Notes: generated by a model not told the origin, from the letters alone. Numbered from the stretch's first letter, positions 37,735 through 47,574 are shown. The stretch is 64,000 bases of DNA from Bacillus nitratireducens (GCF_001884135.1 NZ_MAOC01000069.1:62001-126000); one strand, 5' to 3'. A program made the numbers and translations.

Positions 37735-39147
37735 ATGAGCCAACTACAAGAACAGGCTGTTTCACTTGGAAAAAAAGAGAAAAAAATTAATGTTTTTGTA
37801 TTGCTATTCGGCATTCTCGTAATAGCGACTCTATTAACTTATTTTTTACCGACCGGAGAATATGCACGGATTGAAGTGAATAACCGGACTACTGTAGACC
37901 CAAATTCTTTTACATCAATAGAATCTGCTCCGGTCGGATTTTTCGATATGATAAAAGCTGTTCATACAGGAATGGTAGAAGCCGGCAATATTATATTTTT
38001 CTTATTGATTATCGGAGGATTTTTTGGTGTCTTAAGAGCAACTGGTACGGTTGATGTGCTTATCGCTACAATGGCTAGGAAGTTGGCGACGCGTGAAAAA
38101 CTATTGATTCCTGTCGTGACGCTGTTTTTCGCTGTAGGTGGCTCTTTAATGGGGATGGCGGAAGAAACACTAGCTTATCTTCCTCTTATCATTCCACTGG
38201 CGTTGGCTCTGGGATTTGATGCAATTACAGGAACTGCTATCGTCATAGTAGGAGCATTGTCAGGGTTTACAACTGCCATCATGAATCCTTTCACAGTAGG
38301 GCTTGCACAAGGAATCGCAGAATTACCGATGTTCTCAGGCATAGTGTTTCGCCTTATTTTATTTGTTATCATCTACCTTGTTTCTGTTCTTTATATCTAT
38401 CGTTACGCAATGAAGGTAAAGAAAAATCCTTCTGTAGGAATCTACGGAAAGTATACAAAAGAAGACGCGGAAAAATTACTGAAATCAAGTGGGAAGTTAA
38501 CAGCAAGACATAAGTTCATCTTAGGAGCTTTTGTAATTAATTATATCGTTTTGGCGTTTGGTGTAATCAAATTCCAATGGTACATTACAGAAATCACATC
38601 TTTATTCCTTTTATTGACAATAATAATTGGAATCATCGGAAAACTCTCTGCAGATCAAATTGTTAACTCCTTTATCAACGGCTCTGCATCCTTGCTCGGC
38701 GGTGCCTTGATTATCGGTGTATCGCGCGCCATTCTTGTTGTATAGAATGAGGGACATATCGTTGATCCTATGCTGCACCAATTATCTGTATCAATTAAGC
38801 ATATTCCGGACTATTTAAGTGTTGTTGGCATGTACAATTTCCAAGCTCTTATTCATTTTGTTCTAGCATCTGGCACTGGTCATGCGATGCTGACAATGCC
38901 GATTATGGTGCCACTTGCAGACTTATTGGGTATTACGCGCCAAACTGCAGTGTTATCTTTCTCTTTTGCTGATGGAATTGGAAATATGATTTTTCCGACC
39001 GCTACGACCTTAATGGCAGGCTTGGCCATTGCAGGAATTTCTTGGACAAAGTGGGCAAAGTGGATTCTGCCACTTGTGTTCATTCACTATCTCATCGGAT
39101 TAGTAGCTGTTATCATAGCTCACTTCATAGGATATGGTCCATTCTGA
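37735..39147 (+). pseudogene. YfcC-type membrane transporter interrupted by in-frame amber stop
   Basis: The gene starts at ATG 37735 with AAGGAGG. It encodes a multi-helix protein of the YfcC/TIGR00366-like group (LVIATLLTYFLPTGEY, GGFFGVLRATGTVDVL, GSLMGMAEETLAYLPLI). At 38743 a TAG interrupts the frame after GVSRAILVV. The same frame continues NEGHIVDPMLHQLSVSIKH and runs to a normal C-terminus (SGTGHAMLTMPIMVPLADLL, FPTATTLMAGLAI). Full length would be about 470 residues. It is first in the operon with iadA and probably imports peptides or amino acids. Unless the amber is suppressed or is a sequencing error, the transporter is inactive. Confidence 0.85.
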
Positions 39148-39183
39148 TATAAAACGAAAAGTATTGACAGGAGGAAAAAAGAA

Positions 39184-40356
39184 TTGATTACCTTAATAAA
39201 AAATGGAGAAGTATACGCACCCAACTATCTAGGACGGAAAGACATATTAATTGCAGATGATAAAATCGCATTCATAGATGATAGAATCGCAATTCCTAAC
39301 AACTTTGCTCCTATTCTAGTCATTGATGCGGCAAATCTTTTGGTTGTTCCAGGATTTATCGATTCACACGTTCATATTATTGGTGGAGGCGGAGAAGGCG
39401 GATTCAAAACCCGCACACCTGAGCTGATGCTTACTGATATTACAACTGCAGGTATTACAACACTAGTCGGTTTACTCGGTACTGACGGGACAACACGTAA
39501 AATGGAAAGTCTGCTTGCCAAGGCGCGGGCACTTGAAGAAGAGGGAGTTTCTTGTTTCATTCACACAGGCTCCTATCAAGTGCCAGTAAAAACGCTGACG
39601 GGAAAAATCGAAGATGATATTATTTTAATTGACAAAATTATCGGTGTTGGAGAGATTGCTATCTCCGACCATAGATCATCAGAACCTACATTTGAGGAAA
39701 TAGTTAAAGTCGCCACTGCCGCACGCAATGGCGGTATTCTGTCAGGAAAAGCTGGCATAATAGAAGTTCATGTAGGGGACGGAGAAGGAAAACTTTCATT
39801 GTTGCATGAAATTGCTGATAAAACCAACATTCCAATTCGGCACTTCCATCCAACACATATAAACCGAAACGAAGAATTATTCAGGGCGGGTATTGATTAC
39901 GCAAAACGAGGCGGTTACGTAGACTTTACCACAAGTACTACTCCTCAATTTTTGGAGGACGGGGAAGTGAAATGCAGTGAGGCATTACGTATAATGCTTG
40001 AAGATGGGGTCCCAGTCGGACACATCACCTTCTCCTCAGATGGACAGGCCAGCCTCCCCTTCTTTGACAACAATGGGGAGTATGCAGGCCTTCAAGTCGG
40101 AAAAGTATCTTCGCTATTTCACGAAGTACGAGAATCTGTTTTAGTGGAAGGTATTCCGTTAGAAACGGCACTAGAAGTCATTACCACGAATCCCGCACAA
40201 TTGCTGAAACTTTCAAGTAAGGGCTGTATCCAAACCGGGAAGGATGCTGACATCGTATTGTTGGAAAAAGAAACGTTGGACATTCACAGCGTCATTGCAA
40301 AAGGCAAGTTTATGGTAGAAAATAAAGTTCCGATAGTGAAGGGAACATTTGAATAA
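39184..40356 (+). CDS. iadA: Isoaspartyl dipeptidase (beta-aspartyl-peptidase)
   Basis: 390 residues, amidohydrolase superfamily (M38). Metal ligands lie in PGFIDSHVHIIGGGGEGG and RHFHPTHINR, and the metal Asp in FSSDGQASLP. VGEIAISDHRSSEP and YQVPVKTLTG are typical of IadA. It releases aspartate from beta-aspartyl dipeptides that arise from damaged proteins. The start is a TTG with AGGAGG. It follows the YfcC-type transporter by 36 bp under the sigma-54 promoter. In E. coli iadA is likewise grouped with membrane transport genes. Confidence 0.92.
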   Translation: MITLIKNGEVYAPNYLGRKDILIADDKIAFIDDRIAIPNNFAPILVIDAANLLVVPGFIDSHVHIIGGGGEGGFKTRTPELMLTDITTAGITTLVGLLGTDGTTRKMESLLAKARALEEEGVSCFIHTGSYQVPVKTLTGKIEDDIILIDKIIGVGEIAISDHRSSEPTFEEIVKVATAARNGGILSGKAGIIEVHVGDGEGKLSLLHEIADKTNIPIRHFHPTHINRNEELFRAGIDYAKRGGYVDFTTSTTPQFLEDGEVKCSEALRIMLEDGVPVGHITFSSDGQASLPFFDNNGEYAGLQVGKVSSLFHEVRESVLVEGIPLETALEVITTNPAQLLKLSSKGCIQTGKDADIVLLEKETLDIHSVIAKGKFMVENKVPIVKGTFE

Positions 40357-40396
40357 GAAAGATAAGAAGCTTCTATTAATCGTTGGGGTCACGTCA

Positions 40397-40510
40397 CATC
40401 GCTATCAAGTTAAGAAACGCATTCTTCCCCAAAACGATAAAAATGAACTTCGGTACTATAAAAAACACAAAATTTCCATTTAGGGGGTACTTTAAAAGCT
40501 TAGCTTGATG
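40397..40510. repeat. B. cereus-type dispersed repeat (bcr-like), copy 1
   Basis: A 114-bp block starting CATCGCTATCAAGTTAAGAA and ending GCTTAGCTTGATG. The same block occurs inverted at 62990-63103 with only scattered differences. The ends are imperfect inverted copies (ATCAAGTTAAG / CTTAGCTTGAT). No coding potential. It probably belongs to the bcr class of repeats, but the subtype was not checked. Confidence 0.75.
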
Positions 40511-40545
40511 GTAATGTCGCGGTACTCCTTAATGGAGTATTATCT

Positions 40546-40695
40546 TTATTTTGAGCATTTAATAAAATTCTCCATGTTGTCCAGTTCTTGTTTTAATAAC
40601 CTTGATAAAAATAATAGTTGTGGGAATGGCTCTAAAACCAAATCTTTATTAAAATCCTCTTTAATTTTAGCTAATTTTTTGGTTTCAATTTTCAT
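40546..40695 (-). CDS. Small hypothetical ORF (49 aa)
   Basis: A minus-strand frame opening MKIETKKLAKIKEDFNKDLV with FPQLLFLSRLLKQELDNMEN. The composition looks coding and helical, but no clear ribosome site precedes the ATG. It lies between the dispersed repeat and the adhesin terminator. It may be a gene remnant. Confidence 0.3.
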   Translation of the reverse strand: MKIETKKLAKIKEDFNKDLVLEPFPQLLFLSRLLKQELDNMENFIKCSK

Positions 40696-40715
40696 TCTGG
40701 ATCAAAAATAAATGT

Positions 40716-40762
40716 AAAAAGATAAGCACATCTTGTTAAAAAACAGATGTGCTTATCTTTTT
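40716..40762. terminator. Strong terminator after adhesin gene
   Basis: A perfect 18-bp stem (AAAAAGATAAGCACATCT and its complement) with flanking A/T runs, immediately after the adhesin stop codon. Confidence 0.92.
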
Positions 40763-40767
40763 AATTT

Positions 40768-43700
40768 CTATGCATTTTTACGTTTTAAGAAAATCACCCC
40801 ACCAACAATTAACAGTAATGCGCCTGTAGCCATAGAGATCCAACTTGTAAGGTTAGTACCTGTTTGCGGTAACCATCCAATTTTAGATTGAATTTCTTTC
40901 TTAGGTTGTGGTTGTTCTTTTACTTGCTCTTTAGGTTGCTCTGATGTTGGAGTATTTTTATCTGAATTCGGCTGTTCTGATTTAGGTTGTTCCGGTTTTA
41001 CCTCTTTAAATTTCACTGTTTGACCCTTATCTTCAATGTCAACGTGAATAGCAACTAAGACATTGTCTTGATACAGTTCTTCAAACACAACTACTTCTTT
41101 ACCTTGTAATGCAGAAGCATTAAATATGAAATCTAATGTGATAGAACCATTTTTTTCTTTTGTAGTAAACTTGGATTCTGCTGTTACTTCTTTACCATCA
41201 ACTAATAATGGTTTGTTTGTTGCTTTATCCATTAGTTTGCCTTTTACAACGTACTCTTTACCCACGATTAAGTCTTTGTATTCCACTTTATCTTGGATAG
41301 TTATAGATTTTGTAGCGTCTAATTCTTTAGAACCATCAGCTTTGTTTGTAGCTGTTGTTTTTATTGAAGGCTCTACAAATCGAACTGTTTGACCTACATC
41401 GTTAATGTCAGAGTGAGTTGCAATTACTTGACCCTCATGTAATAAGTCTTCAAACACGACTACTTCTCTTCCTTGCTGTTCAGCACCAACGAAAGTAAAG
41501 TCTAATGTTACAAAACCACTCTTTTCTTTTGCAATGAACTTAGTCTCTGCTGTTATTTCTTTACCATCAATTAATAATGGTTTGTTAATAGCTTTGTTCA
41601 TTAATTTACCTTTTACAGTGTACTCTTTACCAACAACTAAGTTAGTATACTCTACTTTATCTTGAATAGTGATAGAATCCTTTGAATGAATCTCTTTTCC
41701 ACCATCAGCTTTGTTTGTAGCAGTTGTTTTTACTGACGGCTTAACGAACTTAACTGTTTGACCTTTATCATTGATATCAACATGTGTAGTAACAACTTTT
41801 CCGTCTTTCAGTAACTCTTCGAATACTACTACTTCTTTTTCTTCTAAACCAGTTGCATCAAAAGTGAAATCTAGTGTAATAGAACCGTTTGCTTCTTTTG
41901 GTGTAAACTTAGTTTCAGCAGTTACTTCTTTACCATTTACAACTAATGGCTTATTAGTCTCTTTATCCATTAATTTACCTTTTAAAGTGTACTCTTTACC
42001 TACTTGTAGGTCTTTGTATTCCACTTTATCTTGAATTGTTACAGACTTAGACGTGTGCATTTCTTTTGTACCATCTTTTTTATCAGTTGCTATTGTTTTA
42101 ATTGAAGGAATCTTCTCATCTTTGACGATGTGTTTAATAATTTGACCATTCTCTTTGATTTCAAAAGAAAACGTCTCTTCATTTAAGATATAACCTTTTG
42201 GTGCAACAGTTTCTTTATACGTGTATTTTCCAAATGGTAACTTTTCAAATTTAGCGATACCTTTATCATCTGTTTTACCTTTTACTACTTCTTTCCCTGC
42301 TTCGTTATAAATCGTAAATTCTGCATTTGGAAGCTTGTTGTTTCCATCAGCTACATCTACCTTTGTAATTTCCAGATCACCTTTGATAAGATGATTAACT
42401 GCTAATAGCTCAATAATTCTTCCATGTTCCTTTATTTCGAACACAATTGGTTCTGTGACAAGAACGTAACCATTTGGAGAAGTCTTTTCTACAAATGAAT
42501 ACTTACCATACGCTAAATCTTTAACGTTAATCTCGCCATTTTTATCTGTCTTATAATCCCCAATTACTTTTCCACTTGCATCTTTTAACTCGAATACTGC
42601 ACCTTCTAATTTTTTACTTATATCCTCATTATCTACTTTTAATAGTTTTACACTACCTTTTACTTCAGTGTTTTCTACTGTAAAAGTAAGTGTTTTATTG
42701 TGCTCTTTAATTTCAAAAGGATACTTTGTTTTATTTCCAATATATCCATTTGGTGTTTTTGTCTCTAAGAAATAATACTTACCAAATGTAAGGCCTTCAA
42801 CATTTGCAATTCCATTTTCTTTTGTTACTGCCTTTTTCACTTCTTTTCCATCTTCAGTAAAAACAGTGAATTCAACATTAGGTAGCACTTTACCTGAATC
42901 ACTAAGTTTTTTTATTTCAATGTTCCCTTTTGCCTTGTTGTTTACTATTTGAACAGCTCCTGTTTCTCCTGTCTTAACCTCAATAGTTTGTGGTTTATCT
43001 CCTAAAACATAGCCTGTTGGCGCTTTTATTTCTTTTACAGTATAAGTACCAATTGGTAGATTATTTAATCCTGCAGTACCATCAGCACCAGTTGTGATTT
43101 TTCCAACTGATTCATTATTTGCATTAAAGACCTCAAATACCGCACCAGCTAATACTTCTCCATTTTCTCCAACCTTTTTAATTTTTAAAGAACCAGCAGC
43201 TTCCCAATTTACTGCAAGGTCACTACTAAGCTTTTCTTCATTTCTTTCTAATAGTACTGTAGCATTCTGAACAGTATCCGTACCGCGGTAAGCAATTGCT
43301 TGAACTTTTGTTAAGTTTGCAGCAACACTTAGATTAAATTCACCTGTTTGTGTATCTTTAGGAATTTGGATACGGAATTTTTCCCCAACTGAAAGCTGAT
43401 CTTTCACTTCTCCATTTTCACTAACAATTTTAACTCCATTAGGTGCATTTTTCGCCACTACTTTATAAGAACCACTCTTAGCATTTGTTTGTACTGTGTA
43501 TAGGTTTGTTTCAAAGAACTCACCCTTTAGTTCTGCCTTTTGCTTTTCAGCAGGAATCACATTCATAAAAATATCTTGAGTATCTTCACTTGTATTTGCA
43601 GCATTAATAATTGTCTTAGCCGCTTTTTCAACATTTTTATTTTCATGCTTTAATTCATTTACATCAAGTTGACCTAATGCATTCCAAACCGCAAGCTGAG

Positions 43701-44049
43701 TTGCATAATGTGCTTCATTCTGATTCGCTACCCCCAGTTGTTCTACACTTTTTTGCGGGAAACCATTTAATAGTACCCTATATACTACATTATCCGTCTT
43801 CCCCATTTCAGGAAGATCTTCACCATTTGGAGATTTTAATCCAAGAGTTAAGCAATAAGCAATTTGACCGCTTGAATTTTTAATAATTTCTGTTCGGATG
43901 TACTTACCTAGGCTATTACTATAGCTCCAGTCCATTGAATATTTTTCATGCGTCATAACCTCTGCACTAGCCCTTGGTAAAAACACATTAAGGCATAATG
44001 CTAGTACTGATAATAATGTAAAAACTCTTATAATAACTCTCTTGCCCAA
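40768..44049 (-). CDS. LPXTG-anchored adhesin with thioester, CnaB-like and VaFE domains
   Basis: About 1093 residues. A signal peptide (LLSVLALCLNVFLPRASA) is followed by a thioester domain with Cys66 (QIAYCLTLG) and Gln118 (HYATQLAVW), the TQXA-type pair that can bind host surfaces covalently. Four CnaB-like domains follow (about 285, 376, 465 and 556), each with GxxxxKK / YxxxET spacing that can form isopeptide bonds. Three VaFE/T-Q-type domains of about 122 residues come next (about 650, 771 and 893), with VVVFEEL. A Gln/Lys/Pro-rich wall spacer, the sortase signal LPQTG near 1058, a membrane helix and KRKNA end the protein. GGGAGG favours the TTG at 44049; the frame is open to 44094. Sortase-anchored surface adhesin, likely a stalk-like fibre. 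Monocistronic. Confidence 0.92.
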   Translation of the reverse strand: MGKRVIIRVFTLLSVLALCLNVFLPRASAEVMTHEKYSMDWSYSNSLGKYIRTEIIKNSSGQIAYCLTLGLKSPNGEDLPEMGKTDNVVYRVLLNGFPQKSVEQLGVANQNEAHYATQLAVWNALGQLDVNELKHENKNVEKAAKTIINAANTSEDTQDIFMNVIPAEKQKAELKGEFFETNLYTVQTNAKSGSYKVVAKNAPNGVKIVSENGEVKDQLSVGEKFRIQIPKDTQTGEFNLSVAANLTKVQAIAYRGTDTVQNATVLLERNEEKLSSDLAVNWEAAGSLKIKKVGENGEVLAGAVFEVFNANNESVGKITTGADGTAGLNNLPIGTYTVKEIKAPTGYVLGDKPQTIEVKTGETGAVQIVNNKAKGNIEIKKLSDSGKVLPNVEFTVFTEDGKEVKKAVTKENGIANVEGLTFGKYYFLETKTPNGYIGNKTKYPFEIKEHNKTLTFTVENTEVKGSVKLLKVDNEDISKKLEGAVFELKDASGKVIGDYKTDKNGEINVKDLAYGKYSFVEKTSPNGYVLVTEPIVFEIKEHGRIIELLAVNHLIKGDLEITKVDVADGNNKLPNAEFTIYNEAGKEVVKGKTDDKGIAKFEKLPFGKYTYKETVAPKGYILNEETFSFEIKENGQIIKHIVKDEKIPSIKTIATDKKDGTKEMHTSKSVTIQDKVEYKDLQVGKEYTLKGKLMDKETNKPLVVNGKEVTAETKFTPKEANGSITLDFTFDATGLEEKEVVVFEELLKDGKVVTTHVDINDKGQTVKFVKPSVKTTATNKADGGKEIHSKDSITIQDKVEYTNLVVGKEYTVKGKLMNKAINKPLLIDGKEITAETKFIAKEKSGFVTLDFTFVGAEQQGREVVVFEDLLHEGQVIATHSDINDVGQTVRFVEPSIKTTATNKADGSKELDATKSITIQDKVEYKDLIVGKEYVVKGKLMDKATNKPLLVDGKEVTAESKFTTKEKNGSITLDFIFNASALQGKEVVVFEELYQDNVLVAIHVDIEDKGQTVKFKEVKPEQPKSEQPNSDKNTPTSEQPKEQVKEQPQPKKEIQSKIGWLPQTGTNLTSWISMATGALLLIVGGVIFLKRKNA

Positions 44050-44550
44050 TTTTGAAACCTCCCTAAAATAAATTAATCCGATTGTATATCGCAATATCTA
44101 AAACATTCACGACCAACCCGAGTATCATTATAAAACAAAAAATTACAAATATTAAACCAATTTAATTAAAGAGTCAAAAAATTTACACATTTTAATGTTT
44201 TTCAAGTTTTTAATCACATTAACCATTTACAAATTTCCAAAAAAGGCCTTAATTAACAAAACTAATATGTATGTTAAGTATGTAAATACCCAGTTCTTTT
44301 TGCTCAAGTTATTAACCTTTTATCCAATACATAAGTTCCTATCTAATTCGATTTTTTTTGAATACGTTATGCAGTTTTCTAGGGACTATTTTGGGGTCCT
44401 TTCGTTTGTTACCATCTTCAAGTCCTGCAACATCATAAGCTTTGCTATGTATCTTTAACAACCACCCAAATACGCATGGACAATTGTCCAAAAATATACA
44501 AATAAATATAATATCGAGAGCAATAGGATTAAAATAAGGAGTGACTGTCT
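44050..44550. other. AT-rich intergenic region
   Basis: It holds the adhesin promoter region and upstream sequence. Open frames in it lack ribosome sites and look like chance. I see no gene or repeat. Confidence 0.5.
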
Positions 44551-44727
44551 TTGTATCGTCAAACATTTGAAGATTGTGTATGGGATTGCATTATGAAAGG
44601 TGGACATAGGTTTGAATGTGAAGATATATGTCGTATGAATCCATCTAGTGCCAATTTTTACGGGTACAACTCCTACTTACAGCCAACAGTTTATTCTTCC
44701 ATTTTCCCAATAGATCCAGAGTGCTAA
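44551..44727 (+). CDS. Small cysteine-patterned protein (CX3C-X9-CX3C)
   Basis: A 58-residue ORF starting at TTG with AAGGAGTG 8 bases upstream. It opens LYRQTFEDCVWDCIMKGGHR and continues FECEDICRMNPSS, then a Tyr-rich tail ending DPEC. Cys at 9, 13, 23 and 27 form a CX3C-X9-CX3C pattern typical of disulfide- or metal-stabilised helical hairpins. A fifth Cys is at the C-terminus. No signal peptide. I do not recognise the family. The good ribosome site and patterned cysteines argue for a real gene. It stands alone between the adhesin and an IS6 element. Confidence 0.55.
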   Translation: MYRQTFEDCVWDCIMKGGHRFECEDICRMNPSSANFYGYNSYLQPTVYSSIFPIDPEC

Positions 44728-44913
44728 GCCCAGTGCATAAGGAATGGTCATAGTCCCTTGTTCTGTCAAAGTGCTTGCAGAGAGAATCCATGGTAAAAAT
44801 ATTTTAATTCAATAAATAAGTAAAGAAACTATCTTATCTAAGATGGTTTTTTATTTTCACACACAAGATTGTTACGAATTTAGGGCCTATTTTTTACAAA
44901 TAAAAAAGATGAC
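44728..44913. other. Intergenic stretch without gene
   Basis: Nothing is recognised apart from A/T-rich sequence and a weak hairpin near 44820-44850 (AACTATCTTA-type stem) that could end the small Cys-patterned gene. Confidence 0.35.
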
Positions 44914-45015
44914 TCATTTCTGAGCCATCTTGAATAAATAATTCGCTATATTCTTAACTGTTTCCGCAGAATATTCGTTTACAACAATAACTTTAATTCC
45001 CCAAAATTCCTTCAT
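44914..45015 (-). CDS. Small hypothetical ORF (33 aa)
   Basis: The minus-strand frame opens MKEFWGIKVIVVNEYSAETV and continues KNIANYLFKMAQK. GAGG lies about 10 bases before the ATG. The sequence looks coding (beta strand then amphipathic helix). Its stop overlaps a hairpin near 44905-44930. Function unknown. Confidence 0.4.
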   Translation of the reverse strand: MKEFWGIKVIVVNEYSAETVKNIANYLFKMAQK

Positions 45016-45056
45016 TCCGATTTTCCTCTCAGCCTTTTTAATACTCTTTTATCATT

Positions 45057-45108
45057 TTAGCCCAGAAGACTCCTTCCTCAAGGAACGCGAAGTGAGTAGG
45101 TGGGAGAT
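45057..45108. repeat. About 52-bp dispersed repeat, copy 1
   Basis: Contains CTTCCTCAAGGAACGCGAAG and TGAGTAGGTGGGA. It occurs inverted at 52968-53020. Both copies adjoin IS6 transposase relics. It may be the end of an IS200/IS605-type element, which I could not confirm. Confidence 0.6.
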
Positions 45109-45130
45109 CAATTGGCTAAAATAATAAAAT

Positions 45131-45974
45131 GGTTCTGGTGCAAAAACCATTTGATAGAGACATAGAACCTACATGGATTGTTCAATTACAGATTATGATC
45201 CAATTCCAAACAACTTATATATGAATCCGACTTCATTTTGGGCAGACTTCACCTGTGGGTGAAGTTGTCCTTTTTCATCATGTGCATGGCTTCAACGCCA
45301 CTCAATATAAAAGTGGATGTTTCATACGACTTGAATCCTAACATAGAACGCACACGTTTCTTAATGAAACGGTGATCCTGTTCCACTATATTATTGAGAT
45401 ACTTAACTTGCCTTATTTGTATGCCTTCAGGCATACGTTTCTCTTCTTTTAGCTCTTGAATCACTACGGGATAGGCTGGTTTTTTGTCTACTGTTATAAC
45501 ACGAGGTTTACAAATATGAGAAGCAGCCAAGGCTTTCTTGAAAAAGCGCTTGGCTGTTTGTTTATCTCTTGATTCACTTAGATAAAAATCAACGGTATTC
45601 CCTTCTGAATCGACTGCGCGATATAAATACATCCATTGATCTTTTACTTTCACATACGTTTCATCGACTCTCTAGGAATCATTTGTCGTCTTAAGATGAC
45701 GTCGTACTCTTTCATCTAATTCAGGTCCATATTGATGCACCAAACGCATAATGGTGGTGTGAGCAATAGACAAACCTCGTTCGTCCATCATTTCTACCAA
45801 ATCACGAAAACTTAGATTGTACCGTTAATAAGATAATATCAGGCTGATATTGCTTCCGTTTGAACATTTTTTCCTTTTCCATACTGATCACACACCTTTT
45901 ATAGAGTTGTACTATTATTATGTCCAAGATTTAGAGATTCGTTGCAATTTCCCTAGAGTTTTTGCACCAGAACC
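45131..45974 (-). mobile_element. IS6-family insertion sequence, inactive
   Basis: An 844-bp element bounded by perfect 17-bp inverted repeats (GGTTCTGGTGCAAAAAC and complement). Length fits the IS6/IS240 family. The flanking 8 bp do not match (AATAAAAT left, GTATTTAC right), so no target duplication remains. Its transposase gene is broken (see 45249-45882). Confidence 0.88.
45249..45882 (-). pseudogene. IS6-family transposase with nonsense codon and deletion
   Basis: The intact C-terminal part (45249-45653) encodes YLYRAVDSEGNTVDF, VITVDKKPAYP (second Asp) and LNNIVEQDHRFIKKRVRSML (Glu). Upstream, TAG replaces the Trp codon in NDS-W-RVDETYVK. Further up, MFKRKQYQPDIILLTV is followed by a deletion and frameshift before FRDLVEMMDERGLSIAHTTI. 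At least two lesions inactivate it. Confidence 0.88.
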
Positions 45975-46086
45975 GTATTTACTATCTTAACGTTTTTACT
46001 CTTGTATCTATCTAGCACTAAAAAAGTCCCCAATCTAACTTAGGGACTTTTTCGATATATTTACAGGGATTACCTTTTCTATTAAA

Positions 46087-47574
46087 TTAGATCTTACTCT
46101 CTATTACAGTTGTCTTGTCCCGATGAACATTTGAAATATTTTTGGTCATCAAACTGACTATTACTAAAACTACAATATTCACAAATAAAGCGATAATTCC
46201 TTCATTCAAATCTTTAATTACCTGAGGAAAATCAGGGAATATTTTGCCAATACCGAGGTTTCCTAAGTCCATAATTGAGACTAACAATCCGCCTGTAATA
46301 ATCCCAGCAAAAGCCCCTTGTTTAGTCACAAAGTTCTTTCTCATCAAACTCGCAAAAAATGCTGGAGCGAGTTGCGTAATGAAATTATAAGCAATTAGAG
46401 CTAGACTAAACAGGGTATTCCCTCCTTTAAAGGTCAAGTAAATTCCCACAAGAGAAATAAACGGAACTAAGTATTTTACCAATTTTCCAAGCTGTTTTTC
46501 CGTTACAGATGGATTAAATACTTGATATATATTTTTGGCAAGCAATGTTGATATTGCCATTAATAATAATGAACTTGGTACTAGTGCTGCTAACACTCCC
46601 GCTCCGCCAATTACCCCAACAAACCACGGATCAAAAGCTTGTTTAGACAGTTGCAGCAAAATAGAATCAATATCACTACCTCTTAATCCTGGCATCCGTA
46701 AGATTGCAGCAAATCCGACGAAAAAGGCAAATAGTAAAATTAATTGATACATTGGCATTAAAATTGCATTTTTTCGTAATGCTTTTTCACTTGATGCAGC
46801 AAAAATGGGGGAAAAACCATGTGGCCACATATAAAATCCAATAGAACTTAATATTACCGTCGATATATACCATGATATACTCATTCCCTGTTCAGGTAGT
46901 ATGGTAAAGTTCGGTTTTACTTTTTCAATTGCCTCATACATAGGTTGAATCCCACCATAATAATGAGTAGGAAAATAAATCCCTAAAAATACGACAATCC
47001 CAAGAATCAGAATATCCTTTAGGATCGATGTTTGTGCAGAGCCATGAATACCGGAAACCATTACAAAAATAGTTACCCCTATCGCTCCAAACCAAATGGC
47101 TGTTGTAGAAGATATGGCACCGTAAGATGTTGCAGAAACGATATATCCTAGTCCCTTCAATTGCAGCACTAAATAGCATGTACAGGCTATAACACCAATA
47201 ACTGCAACAAGTACCCCAAGATAAGGACTTTGATATTTTTTAACAAAAAAGTCCGATTGTGAAACTAAATTATGTTTCTTTGCATACCTCCAAATAACAG
47301 GAAAGGTCCAGTAGGAGATTACTGTTGCTAAACAACCGTATGTTATAATACTAAAGATAGAGCCTCCCTCCCCATAAGCTGAACCACTTGCCCCTAAAAA
47401 GGTAAAGGTAGTATACATTTCGCCTGCAGACAGAAGGAAAATCAACAGGGCTCCCATTCCACGACCTCCAACCGACCATTGCTCTAAATCCATTTCTTGT
47501 CCTTTTTTAGCACGAATACTAATCAAAATGGGGATGACGAAAAAACATAAAATGAAAAACACGGCAATATTCAT
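46087..47574 (-). CDS. Sodium:solute symporter (SSS family)
   Basis: 495 residues, about thirteen membrane helices. SSS features include QWSVGGRGMGALLIFLLSAGEMYTTFTFLGASG, GFYMWPHGFSP and AALVPSSLLLMAISTLLAKN. These carriers import solutes such as pantothenate, proline or carboxylates with sodium. Its ATG overlaps the DUF3311 stop (ATGA), and the M20 amidohydrolase is just upstream. The operon therefore looks like uptake plus hydrolysis of an N-acyl amino acid or similar amide. Substrate is inferred only. Confidence 0.88.
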   Translation of the reverse strand: MNIAVFFILCFFVIPILISIRAKKGQEMDLEQWSVGGRGMGALLIFLLSAGEMYTTFTFLGASGSAYGEGGSIFSIITYGCLATVISYWTFPVIWRYAKKHNLVSQSDFFVKKYQSPYLGVLVAVIGVIACTCYLVLQLKGLGYIVSATSYGAISSTTAIWFGAIGVTIFVMVSGIHGSAQTSILKDILILGIVVFLGIYFPTHYYGGIQPMYEAIEKVKPNFTILPEQGMSISWYISTVILSSIGFYMWPHGFSPIFAASSEKALRKNAILMPMYQLILLFAFFVGFAAILRMPGLRGSDIDSILLQLSKQAFDPWFVGVIGGAGVLAALVPSSLLLMAISTLLAKNIYQVFNPSVTEKQLGKLVKYLVPFISLVGIYLTFKGGNTLFSLALIAYNFITQLAPAFFASLMRKNFVTKQGAFAGIITGGLLVSIMDLGNLGIGKIFPDFPQVIKDLNEGIIALFVNIVVLVIVSLMTKNISNVHRDKTTVIESKI

